In this document: one piece after another, positions 1 through 11,417 of the stretch
How the letters are laid out: each line of letters starts with the position of its first letter
How positions within the stretch are numbered: the first letter of the stretch is position 1
NCBI RefSeq assembly: GCF_000418325.1
Contig: NC_021658.1
Span: 13,310,501 to 13,374,500, forward strand
From: Sorangium cellulosum So0157-2
Lineage (GTDB): Bacteria; Myxococcota_A; Polyangia; Polyangiales; Polyangiaceae
Length of the DNA: 64,000 nucleotides
Reading direction: 5' to 3'
Made by a program: the position numbers and the translations under genes
Notes under the pieces: generated by a model
The model's database searches: none
Seen by the model: only the letters and a program-made list of their open reading frames with translations
Told to the model about the DNA's origin: nothing

Positions 1-412
1 CGTCCTCGAGGATCCTGGTGAACGCGGCGAGCCAGGAGCGGACGTTCTCCGTCACCTCGCCGACGGGCCGGTCGGTGTACCGGCCGCGCTCCGGCGGCAG
101 CGCCAGCACGTTCTCGATCCAGTCGTCGATCAGCTCGTCCTTGTGCCGCTTGCAGAGCTCGAGCAGCCGACGGCGCGCGAGCGCCATGGAGGTCTCGATG
201 GGGGTCGACGGCGCGTGGACCTGCGGGCGGCGCTCGCCCTCGCCCAGCTCGCGCCCGCCCCGCGACTCCGGCAGCTGCGAGCGCCGCTCGCCCTCGCCCA
301 GCTCGCGCCCCCGCCGCGACTCGGGGAGCTGCGAGCGCCGCTCGCCCTCGCCCGGCTCGCGCCCGCCTCGCGGCTCCGGGAGCTCGCGTTTGGCCTCCTC
401 GTCCGCTCCCAT
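1..412 (-). CDS. Partial regulator with RsbRD-like N-terminal domain (C-terminus off window)
   Basis: Reading leftward from ATG at 410-412, the frame stays open to the window edge (137 codons). Residues 1 to about 70 are low-complexity and charged, built on an 18-residue unit (core GRELGEGERRSQLPES) repeated about three times. From about residue 78 comes a helical segment, ALARRRLLELCKRHKDELID then DWIENVL, then a segment containing RPVGEVTENVRSWL. This resembles the RsbRD/RsbU-type N-terminal domain found ahead of kinase or STAS modules in myxobacteria; that assignment is from memory of the family. The start lies 5 nt after the serS stop, so co-transcription with serS is likely. The output domain is not visible, so the function is open. 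Confidence 0.6.
   Translation of the reverse strand, partial: MGADEEAKRELPEPRGGREPGEGERRSQLPESRRGRELGEGERRSQLPESRGGRELGEGERRPQVHAPSTPIETSMALARRRLLELCKRHKDELIDDWIENVLALPPERGRYTDRPVGEVTENVRSWLAAFTRILED
231..385. repeat. 54-bp in-frame tandem repeat (about 3 copies)
   Basis: Three imperfect 54-bp copies, each containing gcgagcgccgctcgccctcg or a close variant, lie in the 5' part of the leftward partial gene. The period is a multiple of three, so the repeat adds 18-residue blocks without breaking the frame. Confidence 0.75.
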
Positions 413-417
413 CGTCG

Positions 418-1719
418 CTACCTGCCGCGGAGGACCTCGCAGCCCATGAACGCCCGGAGCGGCTCCGGCACGACGACCGTCCCGTCCGCCTGCTGGTACT
501 GCTCGAGGATCGCGATCACCGTCCGCCCCACCGCGAGCGCCGATCCGTTCATCGTGTGGACGAGGCGCGGCTTCGCCTTCGGCTCCGGCCGGTAGCGGAT
601 CTGGGCGCGGCGCGCCTGGAACTCGCCGAAATTCGAGCAGCTCGAGATCTCCCGGTAGACCCCCTGGCCGGGCAGCCACACCTCGAGATCGTACGTCTTC
701 TGCGAGCCGAAGCCGAGATCGCCGGTGCAGAGCGCGGAGACGCGGTAGTGGAGGCCGAGGCGCTTCAGCACCTCCTCCGCGTGCGCGGTGAGGAGCTCGT
801 GCTGGCGGGGCGAGTCCTCCGGCGCCGAGAACCGCACGAGCTCGACCTTGTCGAACTGGTGCTGCCGGATGAGCCCCCGCACGTCGCGCCCGTGGCTGCC
901 CGCCTCGCTGCGGAAGCACGGCGTGTACGCCGCGTACGCGATCGGCAGCGACGCTCCGTCGAGGATCTCGTCCGCGTGGAGGTTCGTGACCGGGACCTCG
1001 GCCGTCGGGATGAGGTAGAGGTCGTACGCCCGCTCCGGGTCGCTCTTCTGGGTCTTGAACAGGTCGTCGGCGAACTTGGGCAGGTTGCCCGTGCCGAACA
1101 GGGCCGAGTCCTTGACGAGGAACGGCGGGAGCACCTCGAGGTAGCCCTGCTCGCGCGTGTGCAGGTCGAGCATGAACGAGATGAGGGCCCGCTCCAGGCG
1201 GGCGGCCGCGCCGAGGAGCACCGTGAACCGCGCGCCCGAGAGCTTCGCCGCGCGCTCGAAGTCGAGGATGCCGAGGGCGGTGCCGATGTCCCAGTGGTTC
1301 TTCGGCGTGAACGAGAAGCTCGGCTTCTCGCCCCACGTCCTCACGACCACGTTGTCCTCGTCCCCGGCGCCGTCGGGCACCGACGGATCCGGCAGGTTGG
1401 GGACGACGGCGAGCAGCTCGGTCAGCCGCTTCTCCAGCTCCGAGGCGACCTGCTCGGCCTCCTTGATCTTGGCGGAGAGGGCCTTCAGCTCGTCGCGCTT
1501 CTGCGCGAACTCCGGCGACTTCTTGTCGAGGCGCGCCATCGCGTCGTTCGCCGCGTTGCGCTCCGCCTGCCACCGCTCGAGCTCCTGGATCCTCGACCGG
1601 CGCGAGCTGACCGTGGAGGCGAAGTCGTCTCCGAGGGTGGCGGCGGCGGCGGGCGAGCGACGAGCGAGCGACGCGCGCACCTCATCGAGGTGATCTGCGA
1701 CGTAGCGGGGATCGAGCAT
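418..1719 (-). CDS. serS: Seryl-tRNA synthetase
   Basis: Charges tRNA-Ser (and tRNA-Sec) with serine in the cytoplasm. The protein is 433 aa, the normal length. Residues 1 to about 110 form the tRNA-binding coiled-coil arm (KKSPEFAQKRDELKALSAKI). The class II core follows, with motif 2 (TPCFRSEAGSHGRDVRGLI), the serine/ATP-site segment REISSCSNFGEFQARR and motif 3 (NGSALAVGRTVIAILEQ). I chose ATG 1717-1719 (MLDPRYVADHLDEV), which matches the family N-terminus; the frame extends 20 codons further upstream but that part is not conserved-looking. It is followed 5 nt later by the partial RsbRD-like gene. Confidence 0.96.
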   Translation of the reverse strand: MLDPRYVADHLDEVRASLARRSPAAAATLGDDFASTVSSRRSRIQELERWQAERNAANDAMARLDKKSPEFAQKRDELKALSAKIKEAEQVASELEKRLTELLAVVPNLPDPSVPDGAGDEDNVVVRTWGEKPSFSFTPKNHWDIGTALGILDFERAAKLSGARFTVLLGAAARLERALISFMLDLHTREQGYLEVLPPFLVKDSALFGTGNLPKFADDLFKTQKSDPERAYDLYLIPTAEVPVTNLHADEILDGASLPIAYAAYTPCFRSEAGSHGRDVRGLIRQHQFDKVELVRFSAPEDSPRQHELLTAHAEEVLKRLGLHYRVSALCTGDLGFGSQKTYDLEVWLPGQGVYREISSCSNFGEFQARRAQIRYRPEPKAKPRLVHTMNGSALAVGRTVIAILEQYQQADGTVVVPEPLRAFMGCEVLRGR

Positions 1720-1804
1720 GCCCCAGGGTTTAGCCGAAGCCTGCACGCGCGTCAGCAGCCGCGACGCGCCGCTCCGCATTCGGACGGGGTCCGCTCCCCG
1801 CCGG

Positions 1805-1839
1805 GCCGCTCCCCTGCCGCCCGGCGCGGCGGGAGCGGC
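1805..1839 (-). terminator. Possible acnA terminator hairpin
   Basis: A perfect 9-bp stem, gccgctccc (1805-1813) with gggagcggc (1831-1839), lies just past the aconitase stop. It has no T-run, as is common in GC-rich genomes. It could equally be read-through sequence before serS. Confidence 0.4.
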
Positions 1840-1854
1840 GCGGCGAGGAAGGCG

Positions 1855-4608
<2,754 letters not shown>

Positions 4609-4669
4609 GCGGCCTCCTCCAACGTCCGGAGCGCCCTTGTAGGCGCGCCGATGGCGCTAATCTAGTGTT

Positions 4670-5545
4670 ATGTGCGCGCGCTTTACCCTGGCAGTTCCGG
4701 ACTTCGCATCCCTCGTCGCCATGCTGGAGGCGTACCTCGGCGCAGGCGCCGCGGACGGCGGCCCCGCCCGGGCGATCGCCGTCGACCCGAAGGCGGCCGC
4801 GCTCTACCGGCCCCGGTACAACATCGCCCCGTCGACTGTCCACCCCGTGCTGCGCGCGCAGGGCGGCCAGCGGGAGCTCGTGGCGGCGACCTGGGGGTTC
4901 ACCGGCCGCTTCGCCGGGGGCGGCGCGGCGCCTTCGCTCCTCGCCAACGCGCGGGCCGAGAGCGCGCGGACGAAGCCGACGTTCCGCGGCGCGTTCGCGG
5001 CGCGCCGCTGCGTGGTGCCCGCGGACGGCTTCTACGAGTGGAGCGGGCCGAAGGGCGCGCGGCGGCCGACGTGGTTCCACCCTGCCGGGGGCGGGATGCT
5101 CCGCATGGCCGGGCTGTACCAGCCGGCGAAGGACCCCGACGCGGGCGACATCGACGTCCGCTTCACGATCCTGACCACCGAGGCGAGCGCCGACGTGGCG
5201 CAGGTCCACGACCGCATGCCGGTCCTCCTTGCGCCCGAGGACGTGGATCTCTGGCTGGGCGCCGGCGAGGAATCGGACGCGGACCGGGTCGAGGCGCTGC
5301 TCCGGCCGGCGCCGCGCGGCTCCCTCGCGGCGCGCGCCGTCTCGACGCGGGTCAACGCGGTCGGCCACGACGACCCTTCCCTGCTGGAGGAGATCGCGGC
5401 GGAGGCCGCTGCCCCGAAGGCCGCCGCTCCGAAGGCCAGCCCGGCGAAGGCCGCCGCCCCGAAGGCCGGCGGCACGCTCCCGCTCTTCGACCTCGATGCA
5501 GGCGCGGGGCCCTCCGTCCCCTCCGGACGGACCCCGCGCCGCTGA
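4670..5545 (+). CDS. SOS response-associated peptidase (SRAP; YedK/HMCES family)
   Basis: SRAP proteins shield abasic sites in single-stranded DNA by forming a thiazolidine crosslink through Cys2. Here Met-Cys-Ala-Arg-Phe opens the protein, so the catalytic Cys2 is exposed after Met removal, which fixes the start at ATG 4670. Other family residues are visible: the Asn of NARAES, the Glu of DGFYEWSG and the His of VHDRMP. The protein is 291 aa; the core ends near residue 240 and is followed by an added tail of AAPKA/APKAS repeats rich in Ala, Pro and Lys, which may help DNA binding (inference). The stop is followed 5 nt later by a 20-bp minisatellite. Confidence 0.93.
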   Translation: MCARFTLAVPDFASLVAMLEAYLGAGAADGGPARAIAVDPKAAALYRPRYNIAPSTVHPVLRAQGGQRELVAATWGFTGRFAGGGAAPSLLANARAESARTKPTFRGAFAARRCVVPADGFYEWSGPKGARRPTWFHPAGGGMLRMAGLYQPAKDPDAGDIDVRFTILTTEASADVAQVHDRMPVLLAPEDVDLWLGAGEESDADRVEALLRPAPRGSLAARAVSTRVNAVGHDDPSLLEEIAAEAAAPKAAAPKASPAKAAAPKAGGTLPLFDLDAGAGPSVPSGRTPRR

Positions 5546-5550
5546 CGTTC

Positions 5551-5810
5551 GCCGGCGTTCCCCGGCGTCCGCCGGCGTTCCCCGGCGTCCGCCGGCGTTC
5601 CCCGGCGTCCGCCGGCGTTCCCCGGCGTCCGCCGGCGTTCCCCGGCGTCCGCCGGCGTTCCCCGGCGTCCGCCGGCGTTCCCCGGCGTCCGCCGGCGTTC
5701 CCCGGCGTCCGCCGGCGTTCCCCGGCGTCCGCCGGCGTTCCCCGGCGTCCGCCGGCGTTCCCCGGCGTCCGCCGGCGTTCCCCGGCGTCCGCCGGCGTTC
5801 CCCGGCGTCC
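5551..5810. repeat. Minisatellite: 13 perfect copies of a 20-bp unit
   Basis: The unit gccggcgttccccggcgtcc is repeated thirteen times without a mismatch; a decayed half copy follows at 5811. Each unit contains a small inverted repeat (gccgg...ccggc), so the array could form serial hairpins. It fills the gap between the convergent SRAP and hemerythrin genes. Because 20 is not a multiple of three and both flanking genes stop outside it, it is not coding. Perfect identity implies recent expansion. Confidence 0.97.
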
Positions 5811-5846
5811 GCCGCATTCCGCGGCGCCCCCCCGATGTACCGCGAT

Positions 5847-6635
5847 TCAGCGCGCGGAGGCGCTGCTCGTGCGACCGCCCTTGCGGCCCGTGCGGCTCGT
5901 CTTCGCCGGCCGGCTCGCCGTCGCCCGGCTCGTCGTCGCCCGGCCCGTCTTGCGCGCGGGCGCGGCCCGCCCGGTCTTCGCCGGCGCCGCGTCTGCCGCC
6001 TTCTTCCGTCCGGTCGTGGCCGCGGCGCCGCGACGACCCTTCTGGGCGCCCCGCGCCGGCTCGGCGCGCTGCGTCGACGCGCGCTTCGCGGGCGGACGCT
6101 TGGTCGCCGCCTTGCGCGCCGCAGGCTTTGCCGCCCGCGTGCGGCGGACGCCGGCGGCGGCCATGCTCTTCGCGACGATCTGGCTCAGGAGCGCCTCGAC
6201 GTTGCCCTCGCGCACCTGGTCGAAGCGCGCCTCCAGGCGGGCCCCGAGCTCCTCGAGGCGGTCGGCGCCCATGGCGCGCTCGGCCTGGGGCAGGAGCTCC
6301 TGCTCCTCCTCCTCGACGTGGTGTCGCACGAGCTCCTTGAGCACACCCAGCCTGGCGTGAAAGGTTTCGTCACCCGGCTCGGTGCTGAGCAATTTCTGCA
6401 ACATGATCTCGACCAGGGAGTGCTCCTCGTACGAGGTCAGGATCAGGGGGGAGGCGCCGAGCGCCTCCCGGGTCGCGGGGTAGAAGAGCTCCTCCTCGAT
6501 GGCCGCGTGGCCCACGAGGCTCGCCACGAGCTCGTCCCGGAGCGCGCCGATCTCGTTGGTGTCGGCCTGCGCGATGCGGTCGAAGAGCTCGTCGACTTCC
6601 CGGTGCTGCTCCTTCAATAGGTCGGTCGCCTTCAT
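5847..6635 (-). CDS. Hemerythrin (HHE) domain protein with histone H1-like tail
   Basis: The first 150 residues form a hemerythrin-type four-helix bundle for a di-iron centre. Ligand-type residues are visible in LLKEQHREVDELF, VGHAAIEEELFYPA, SYEEHSLVE and RHHVEEEEQELLP. From about residue 155 to the end (262 aa) the protein becomes a Lys/Arg/Ala-rich tail (AAKPAARKAATKRPPAKRAS, then more), the composition of histone H1/AlgP-like nucleic-acid-binding tails. The ATG has a GAGAGGAG ribosome site. The combination suggests an oxygen, NO or iron-responsive protein held on DNA; the hemerythrin assignment is firm, the DNA role is inference. It is convergent with the SRAP gene. Confidence 0.88.
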   Translation of the reverse strand: MKATDLLKEQHREVDELFDRIAQADTNEIGALRDELVASLVGHAAIEEELFYPATREALGASPLILTSYEEHSLVEIMLQKLLSTEPGDETFHARLGVLKELVRHHVEEEEQELLPQAERAMGADRLEELGARLEARFDQVREGNVEALLSQIVAKSMAAAGVRRTRAAKPAARKAATKRPPAKRASTQRAEPARGAQKGRRGAAATTGRKKAADAAPAKTGRAAPARKTGRATTSRATASRPAKTSRTGRKGGRTSSASAR

Positions 6636-7063
6636 GCGGGGACTCCTCTCACGGAAAGATGAAGCGCCATCGAGGCGCTTTGCCTGTGCGGTCTGCGGCG
6701 TTTGCGCGAAGCATGCCAGGCGCCCGGCGCGCGCGGAGCGAGCGCATCACGCGCACGCCATCGCGCGCGGCGGGCGCTGACGCGCACGCGCGGGCGCGGG
6801 CGTACGTCGGCCGATGGGTCGCCGATGGGTCGCCGATGGGTCGATCGCTCGATCGATCGATCGATCGATCGACGCCGCGCGCGAGCGCGGAGCGGGGCAT
6901 GCTGCCTCGCTGCGGGGCAGATGGCGTCGCGGAGCGCGAGCGTGCGCGGCCTGCGCGATGTCGCGGACGCCCTCGCCCGCGCCCCGCGGCGGCGCGCGCC
7001 GCCGGGCGCCGTCAGCGGGCCATCGTCAGCGCGACGCCGCGCCGGCGCGGCGTCGCGCGGGCG
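6636..7063. other. 428-nt intergenic region with simple repeats
   Basis: I see no convincing gene here. It holds the upstream region of the hemerythrin gene, an 11-bp triplet repeat, a GATC run and Arg/Ala-type GC-rich sequence up to the stop of the sulfatase-like gene. Confidence 0.6.
6811..6874. repeat. 11-bp x3 repeat followed by a (GATC)n run
   Basis: Three copies of ccgatgggtcg (6811-6843) run directly into about seven consecutive GATC tetranucleotides (about 6841-6873). It is noncoding and lies between the hemerythrin gene and the sulfatase-like gene. Confidence 0.9.
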
Positions 7064-9370
7064 TCACTGCGCGCCCCAGACGTTGAGCACGGCCGCCGTC
7101 TCCGCGTCGATCGTGGCCGGCTCCCGTTGCGCCGCGGGCGCGCGTACGGACAGGTCGAACGTCACGGTGCGCCGGAAGAGCGACAGGGTGGCGAGCGGCA
7201 TCACCTCGCGGCGGTTGAACGCGCAGGTCGGGTCCACGTTGAGGTCGCAGAGGAAGGGGGGGACGCCGAGCCGCCCCGAAAGCACCAGGTTGCCCCAGCG
7301 CGTGGAGTACCGAGCGCCGAGGGCGGCGATCTGGGGGTCGCGCTCGACGCCTTGGAGGCCCGAGGCGACGGCCGCCAGATCCTTCCCGAGCGGTTCGCGG
7401 GAGAACGAGAGGCCGAGGGCGGCGACGGCGGTGCGCGTGATGTCGATGATCTCGGTCGGGGCAGAGATGCGCTGGCCGGCGTAGAGATCGCCGGGAAAGT
7501 GGACATAAAGCGGGAGCGTCAGGACCGGCTCCTGGAGGTCGAGGCTCTCGGCGTAGAGCGTGCCGTCGGAGCGACCGCTGGCCAGGTCGCCGGTGACGAT
7601 GAAGAGGGTCTCGTCCCACAGGCCGGCGGCCTTGAGGGTCCCGATGAGGTTGCCGAGCGCGCGGTCCTGGCCGGCGAGCGCGATGGAGAAGAGGTCGCGG
7701 ATCCGGTCCCGATCGTCGGGGCTGAGGACGTCGCGGCGCCGGTTGCGCAGCCTGGCCAGGACCTGGGCGGCGCGGCGCGGCTCGATCGGGCCGGCGTAGT
7801 CGGCCGGCTTGAGGGCGTTCAGCTCCTTCGGGCCGACCTCCCAGGGCGGGTGGCCGCCGCGCGCGTGGACGAACGCGAGCAGGCGGTTGCCGGCGTCCTG
7901 GCGAACGGTCTCGCTGATCCAGGCGGCGGCGGCGTCGATCGGCGTGGTGGCCGGCTCGCCGCTGGTCGGGGGGTGCTCGAGGACGCGGGACCAGCCGGGT
8001 CCGAAGCCGAACGCCCGGAAGGTGGTGGGGACGCCGGTGAAGAACCCGGTCCGGATGCTGCTGTCGCTCGCGATGGCGCCGATGGTGGTCATGCGGGCGG
8101 GGAGGCGGGCGCCGGTGTCGGTGACGGTATGGGCCGGCGGCGGCAGCCCGGTGAGCAACGACGCGATCACGGCGGACACGACCGTGCTCGGGCCCCGGTG
8201 GTGATCGAACGTCGTCGCGGACGTGGCGAGCTCGGACAGCGTCGCGAGGTGCGGCTCCGGGCGGCCGCTCCAGGGGGGCAGGTCGGGCCGCTCGACCCCG
8301 TTCAGGGCGACGATCACGACGGCGCGCGCCGCGCGCACGGGCGGCGGGGGCTCCGGCGATCCGGCGAGGACGGGGTCGCCGAAGAGGATCCGGCCGCCGC
8401 GGGCCGCGGCGGTGGCGCGGAGCTCGAGGGTGATGAGGGAGCCCTCGAAGGGCGCGAGCGGCAGCTCGACGTCGGTCCAGGTCGCCTTGTCGCCGCCCTC
8501 GACGTGGACGCGGTGGAGCGCGAGGGGCTCCTGGCCATCGCGCAGGACGCGGATCTCGGCGTCGCCCTCGCCGGCGCCCAGCACGCCGACGGCCGTGCGG
8601 AGGCGGGTCACCTTGGACGGGCGGAAGGTGCAGCGGACGGCGCCCGGGGCGCGCAGCGCGATGGACCGGTGCGGGACGCCCGACAGGGCCGCTGCGGGCG
8701 CGACGACGTCGCGCAGGGTCGGAGGGCCGTAGGTGGCCGGGTCCTCGTCGGGGATGCCGACGCGGACCCAGTCGATGTCGGCGAACGACTCCCCGTCGCG
8801 GAGCCGGCCGGAGAACCGGATCGTGAGGGTGTGCAGGCCGGGGTCGGCCGGGAGCGTGGTGGTCGGGGTCGAGGCGATGCGGATCTGGTCGCGCTGGAAG
8901 CGGAGGGTCCCGAGGAGCTGGTCATCCAGCGAGATCGTGGCGTACCGGGAAGCGAGGCCGACCGCGCGGGCGGACACGAAGATGGGGCTCGCGGACGGCA
9001 GGAGGAACGTGAGCTTGATCTGCCGCTCCGAGATGCGCGCCCAGGTGGATCCGGCGTGCTCGACCGCGTCGATGCCGGTGGGCACGGTCCCCTGCCAGGC
9101 GAAGCGGCCGAGGAGGGCGTTGGCGCCGGTGTCGAACAGGAGCCCCCGGTGCTCGATGTCGCAGTTGCGCAGCTCGTCCACGAGGTGCACGAGGTCGCGG
9201 GCCGGGGGCAGCGGGGTGGCTGCGGGGCTCGCGGACGCAGGCGCCGTGGCGCCGGCCGGGAGCTCGCGGGTCGACTCGCACCCGGTGCAGCCGGAGAGGA
9301 GCGCGGCCGCGGCGGCGAGGAGCGTGAGCGCGGCAGAGGGGTGGTAGGGTCGGATCACGCGGGCGCGCAC
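7064..9370 (-). CDS. Sulfatase-fold lipoprotein, probably catalytically degenerate
   Basis: 768 aa. The N-terminus is a lipoprotein signal (LLAAAAALLSGCTGC, lipobox LSGC), so the protein should be membrane-anchored outside the cytoplasm. Residues 50 to about 330 show beta-rich repeats with no domain I recognise. From about residue 345 the protein follows the alkaline phosphatase/sulfatase fold: AVVIVALNGVERPDLPPWS, a nucleophile-region segment VVSAVIASLLTGLPPPAH (about 395-412), FVHARGGHPPWEV, and LIGTLKAAGLWDETLFIVTG. However, the C/S-x-P-x-R formylglycine motif and the DHG metal-ligand motif are not recognisable (the latter reads TGDLASG). It is divergent from the P-loop gene. Confidence 0.75.
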   Translation of the reverse strand: MRARVIRPYHPSAALTLLAAAAALLSGCTGCESTRELPAGATAPASASPAATPLPPARDLVHLVDELRNCDIEHRGLLFDTGANALLGRFAWQGTVPTGIDAVEHAGSTWARISERQIKLTFLLPSASPIFVSARAVGLASRYATISLDDQLLGTLRFQRDQIRIASTPTTTLPADPGLHTLTIRFSGRLRDGESFADIDWVRVGIPDEDPATYGPPTLRDVVAPAAALSGVPHRSIALRAPGAVRCTFRPSKVTRLRTAVGVLGAGEGDAEIRVLRDGQEPLALHRVHVEGGDKATWTDVELPLAPFEGSLITLELRATAAARGGRILFGDPVLAGSPEPPPPVRAARAVVIVALNGVERPDLPPWSGRPEPHLATLSELATSATTFDHHRGPSTVVSAVIASLLTGLPPPAHTVTDTGARLPARMTTIGAIASDSSIRTGFFTGVPTTFRAFGFGPGWSRVLEHPPTSGEPATTPIDAAAAWISETVRQDAGNRLLAFVHARGGHPPWEVGPKELNALKPADYAGPIEPRRAAQVLARLRNRRRDVLSPDDRDRIRDLFSIALAGQDRALGNLIGTLKAAGLWDETLFIVTGDLASGRSDGTLYAESLDLQEPVLTLPLYVHFPGDLYAGQRISAPTEIIDITRTAVAALGLSFSREPLGKDLAAVASGLQGVERDPQIAALGARYSTRWGNLVLSGRLGVPPFLCDLNVDPTCAFNRREVMPLATLSLFRRTVTFDLSVRAPAAQREPATIDAETAAVLNVWGAQ

Positions 9371-9749
9371 GGGGCGTGCTCTACCACGAGCGGGGATCGT
9401 GCGACGCCTTCACGGGCGTCGGGTGGCCCACGGCCGGCGCGCCGTCGGATCACGCCGGGGATCCACGTCGCGGCCCCGCCCCGGTGGCGGAGGCGAGCTC
9501 GACGGCGCGCGTCATTCATCCTTCGTCCGCAGTCCGGAGCGCAAGCGATCCGGAGCGCGAGCGGGTGCTTCACGTCCGTCCGCCCGGATTGGCGTGCCGG
9601 TAGGCCGGAAGGGCGTAGGGGACGATGTCCCCGGCCGGGGACAGAGTGGGTCGGTCGGGGCACGGCTGAACCGGGTCCGGCCGGCCGAACTCGAGCTGGT
9701 CCCGGAAGCGCTGTCCTGCCGCGCACCCCGTGTTACGAAGAGCTCGGCC
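9371..9749. other. 379-nt divergent intergenic region
   Basis: Separates the sulfatase-like gene (leftward) from the P-loop gene (rightward), so it should carry both promoters. It contains a repeated ccggagcgc(a/g)agcg element near 9535-9562 and a perfect palindrome at 9627-9642. No conserved reading frame was seen. Confidence 0.55.
9627..9642. promoter_or_regulatory. 16-bp perfect palindrome, candidate operator
   Basis: gtccccggccggggac is fully self-complementary and lies 107 nt upstream of the P-loop gene start. It may bind a dimeric regulator; GC-rich palindromes also arise by chance in DNA of this composition. Confidence 0.3.
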
Positions 9750-11417
9750 ATGGCAGACCTGTACGACGAGCTCGAGTTCCCTCCGCGCGCCGAGTACCTG
9801 GACCAGTACAAGAACTACCAGGTCGACATCGCGCACTGGCAGCGGCTTGCCGGACAGTTTCAGAAGGCGTTCCGTCAGGTCTATGCGCGTCGCAGCGCCG
9901 CCGTGCTGCTCGTTCACGGGCCGCAGGGCTCGGGCAAGTCGATGTTCAGCGCGCGTCTGGCGCAGGACCACGAGCGTACGCGCGGCGGCGCCTTCGCGCC
10001 GGACCTCCGCAACAACCTCTGGCACGCGCTCGTGGCCACGGACCAGCCGGACGAGCGTGCCATCGAGGATGTGACGAGGGATACCGTGCTCAGGCTGGTC
10101 GACGAGCACAAATCGCAGAATTGGCTCGAAGAGCTGCGGGGCTTCGCCACATCGGACAAGTCCCGGGTACGGCTGATCGTCTGCGACGACATGCACAAGG
10201 ACAGCATGATGCGCCCGTGGACCGAGATGTCGCCCAGGGACTTCTACGAGGCTCGCCAGGCTGGTCCCGACGCCATCCTCGCCTACCTCGCCGAGCGGCT
10301 CAACGACGCCTGCCGGCACGAGTTCCAGCGCTCGATTTTCGTGATGCTCTCGAACGACCAAGCGTGGATCGAGAAGCTGCACGGGCACCTCGAGCGCTGG
10401 TACCAGGGCCTCTCTACCGTGCTGACGCTGCCGGTACCGGAAGCGCCGACGCTGGAGAGGATCGTCCGGATCAACACGAACCGGCTGAACAAGGTGAGCT
10501 ACTGGTACTGCCTCGACGCGGCACAGACAGAGCAGCGGAAGGAGGTGCGGCGCGTGCTCATGGAAGGGAGCGGTTTCACCAGCTCGTTCCATGCGGTCAG
10601 CCAGTCGCTCGATGCCGCGTCGCGGCGCATGGGTCGCCCCGGCAACCCCAACGTCTTGACGCTTGTCACCCTGGGCTCGGAGTTCGCCGAGGTGCAGACA
10701 TTCCTGAACGATCGCGAGATCGATGCCGAGCCGGGACACGGGGCGAGCCCACGGCACCTCGGCGTATGGGAGATGCGCGGGCCATGGGCCTCGAAGATCG
10801 TGCGCAAGCCGAGTCGGGAGCTCCTGCGCCGCGCCCGGATGCTGGAGTCCGAGTTCATGCTGCGCTGGGTGAGCCTGGATATGGTCGGAACCTACGCGCT
10901 GCTGCAGCCGCCAGCAGCCGGCGACCTCGGCGATGAGCTCCTGCTGCTCATCCTGCGGCGGCCGTCGATCGGAACCCTGAAATCGACCCGCGATGCGTGG
11001 CGATCGGAGTGCGCCGCGCTCGACACCAGGCTCGACAATCCCCCGTTCGCCGCGGTGGAGGTGGAGAAGCTCTTCAAGGATTTCATGACGCTCGGGCAGC
11101 GCCGCAGCACATTGTATGAACCGGCCCTCCGCCACCGTGCGGGCGCGGCCAGGCTCTTCAGTCGAGGCTTCGCCGTGTACGCGTCCCTCAAGCCGGACAT
11201 GATCGTGGAAGACCCTGGGCCGCCGAAGCACGGCCAGTACGCGGTCTGCGCGCTGACGAGCGCGGACTCGGACGATCCCAAGGACATCGCCGACGCGATC
11301 CGCCGCGCCGGGCACAGCGTGGAGTTCACGGCCTTCCTGCGGAACAACCTGGTGGGCATCGAGGACTACCTGCGCGACAAAATCGAGCGCTACGCGGGGA
11401 TGCTGGAGTCGGTCTGA
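9750..11417 (+). CDS. Orphan P-loop ATPase/NTPase of unknown role
   Basis: 555 aa, soluble, no signal peptide or membrane segment. A clear Walker A (GPQGSGKS, about residues 57-64) follows a helical N-terminal region (AEYLDQYKNYQVDIAHWQRL). A Walker B-like strand RLIVCDDM lies near 140-146 and LPVPEAPTLERIVRINTNRL near 235, the position of an AAA+/STAND lid region. The C-terminal half (about 300-555) matches nothing I know; it contains long helices and ends in EDYLRDKIERYAGMLESV. ATG 9750 starts right after the first plausible ribosome site; longer in-frame extensions cover noncoding DNA. It appears monocistronic. Its bases look slightly less GC-rich than its neighbours, which may mean later acquisition. 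Confidence 0.8.
   Translation: MADLYDELEFPPRAEYLDQYKNYQVDIAHWQRLAGQFQKAFRQVYARRSAAVLLVHGPQGSGKSMFSARLAQDHERTRGGAFAPDLRNNLWHALVATDQPDERAIEDVTRDTVLRLVDEHKSQNWLEELRGFATSDKSRVRLIVCDDMHKDSMMRPWTEMSPRDFYEARQAGPDAILAYLAERLNDACRHEFQRSIFVMLSNDQAWIEKLHGHLERWYQGLSTVLTLPVPEAPTLERIVRINTNRLNKVSYWYCLDAAQTEQRKEVRRVLMEGSGFTSSFHAVSQSLDAASRRMGRPGNPNVLTLVTLGSEFAEVQTFLNDREIDAEPGHGASPRHLGVWEMRGPWASKIVRKPSRELLRRARMLESEFMLRWVSLDMVGTYALLQPPAAGDLGDELLLLILRRPSIGTLKSTRDAWRSECAALDTRLDNPPFAAVEVEKLFKDFMTLGQRRSTLYEPALRHRAGAARLFSRGFAVYASLKPDMIVEDPGPPKHGQYAVCALTSADSDDPKDIADAIRRAGHSVEFTAFLRNNLVGIEDYLRDKIERYAGMLESV

Noticed and set aside
5032..5817. Leftward repeat protein (RRTPGNAGG units)
   Set aside because: Produced by the minisatellite and antisense to the SRAP gene.
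6659..10936. Long rightward open frame (about 1425 codons)
   Set aside because: Arg/Ala-rich, antisense to the sulfatase-like gene and out of frame with the P-loop gene.
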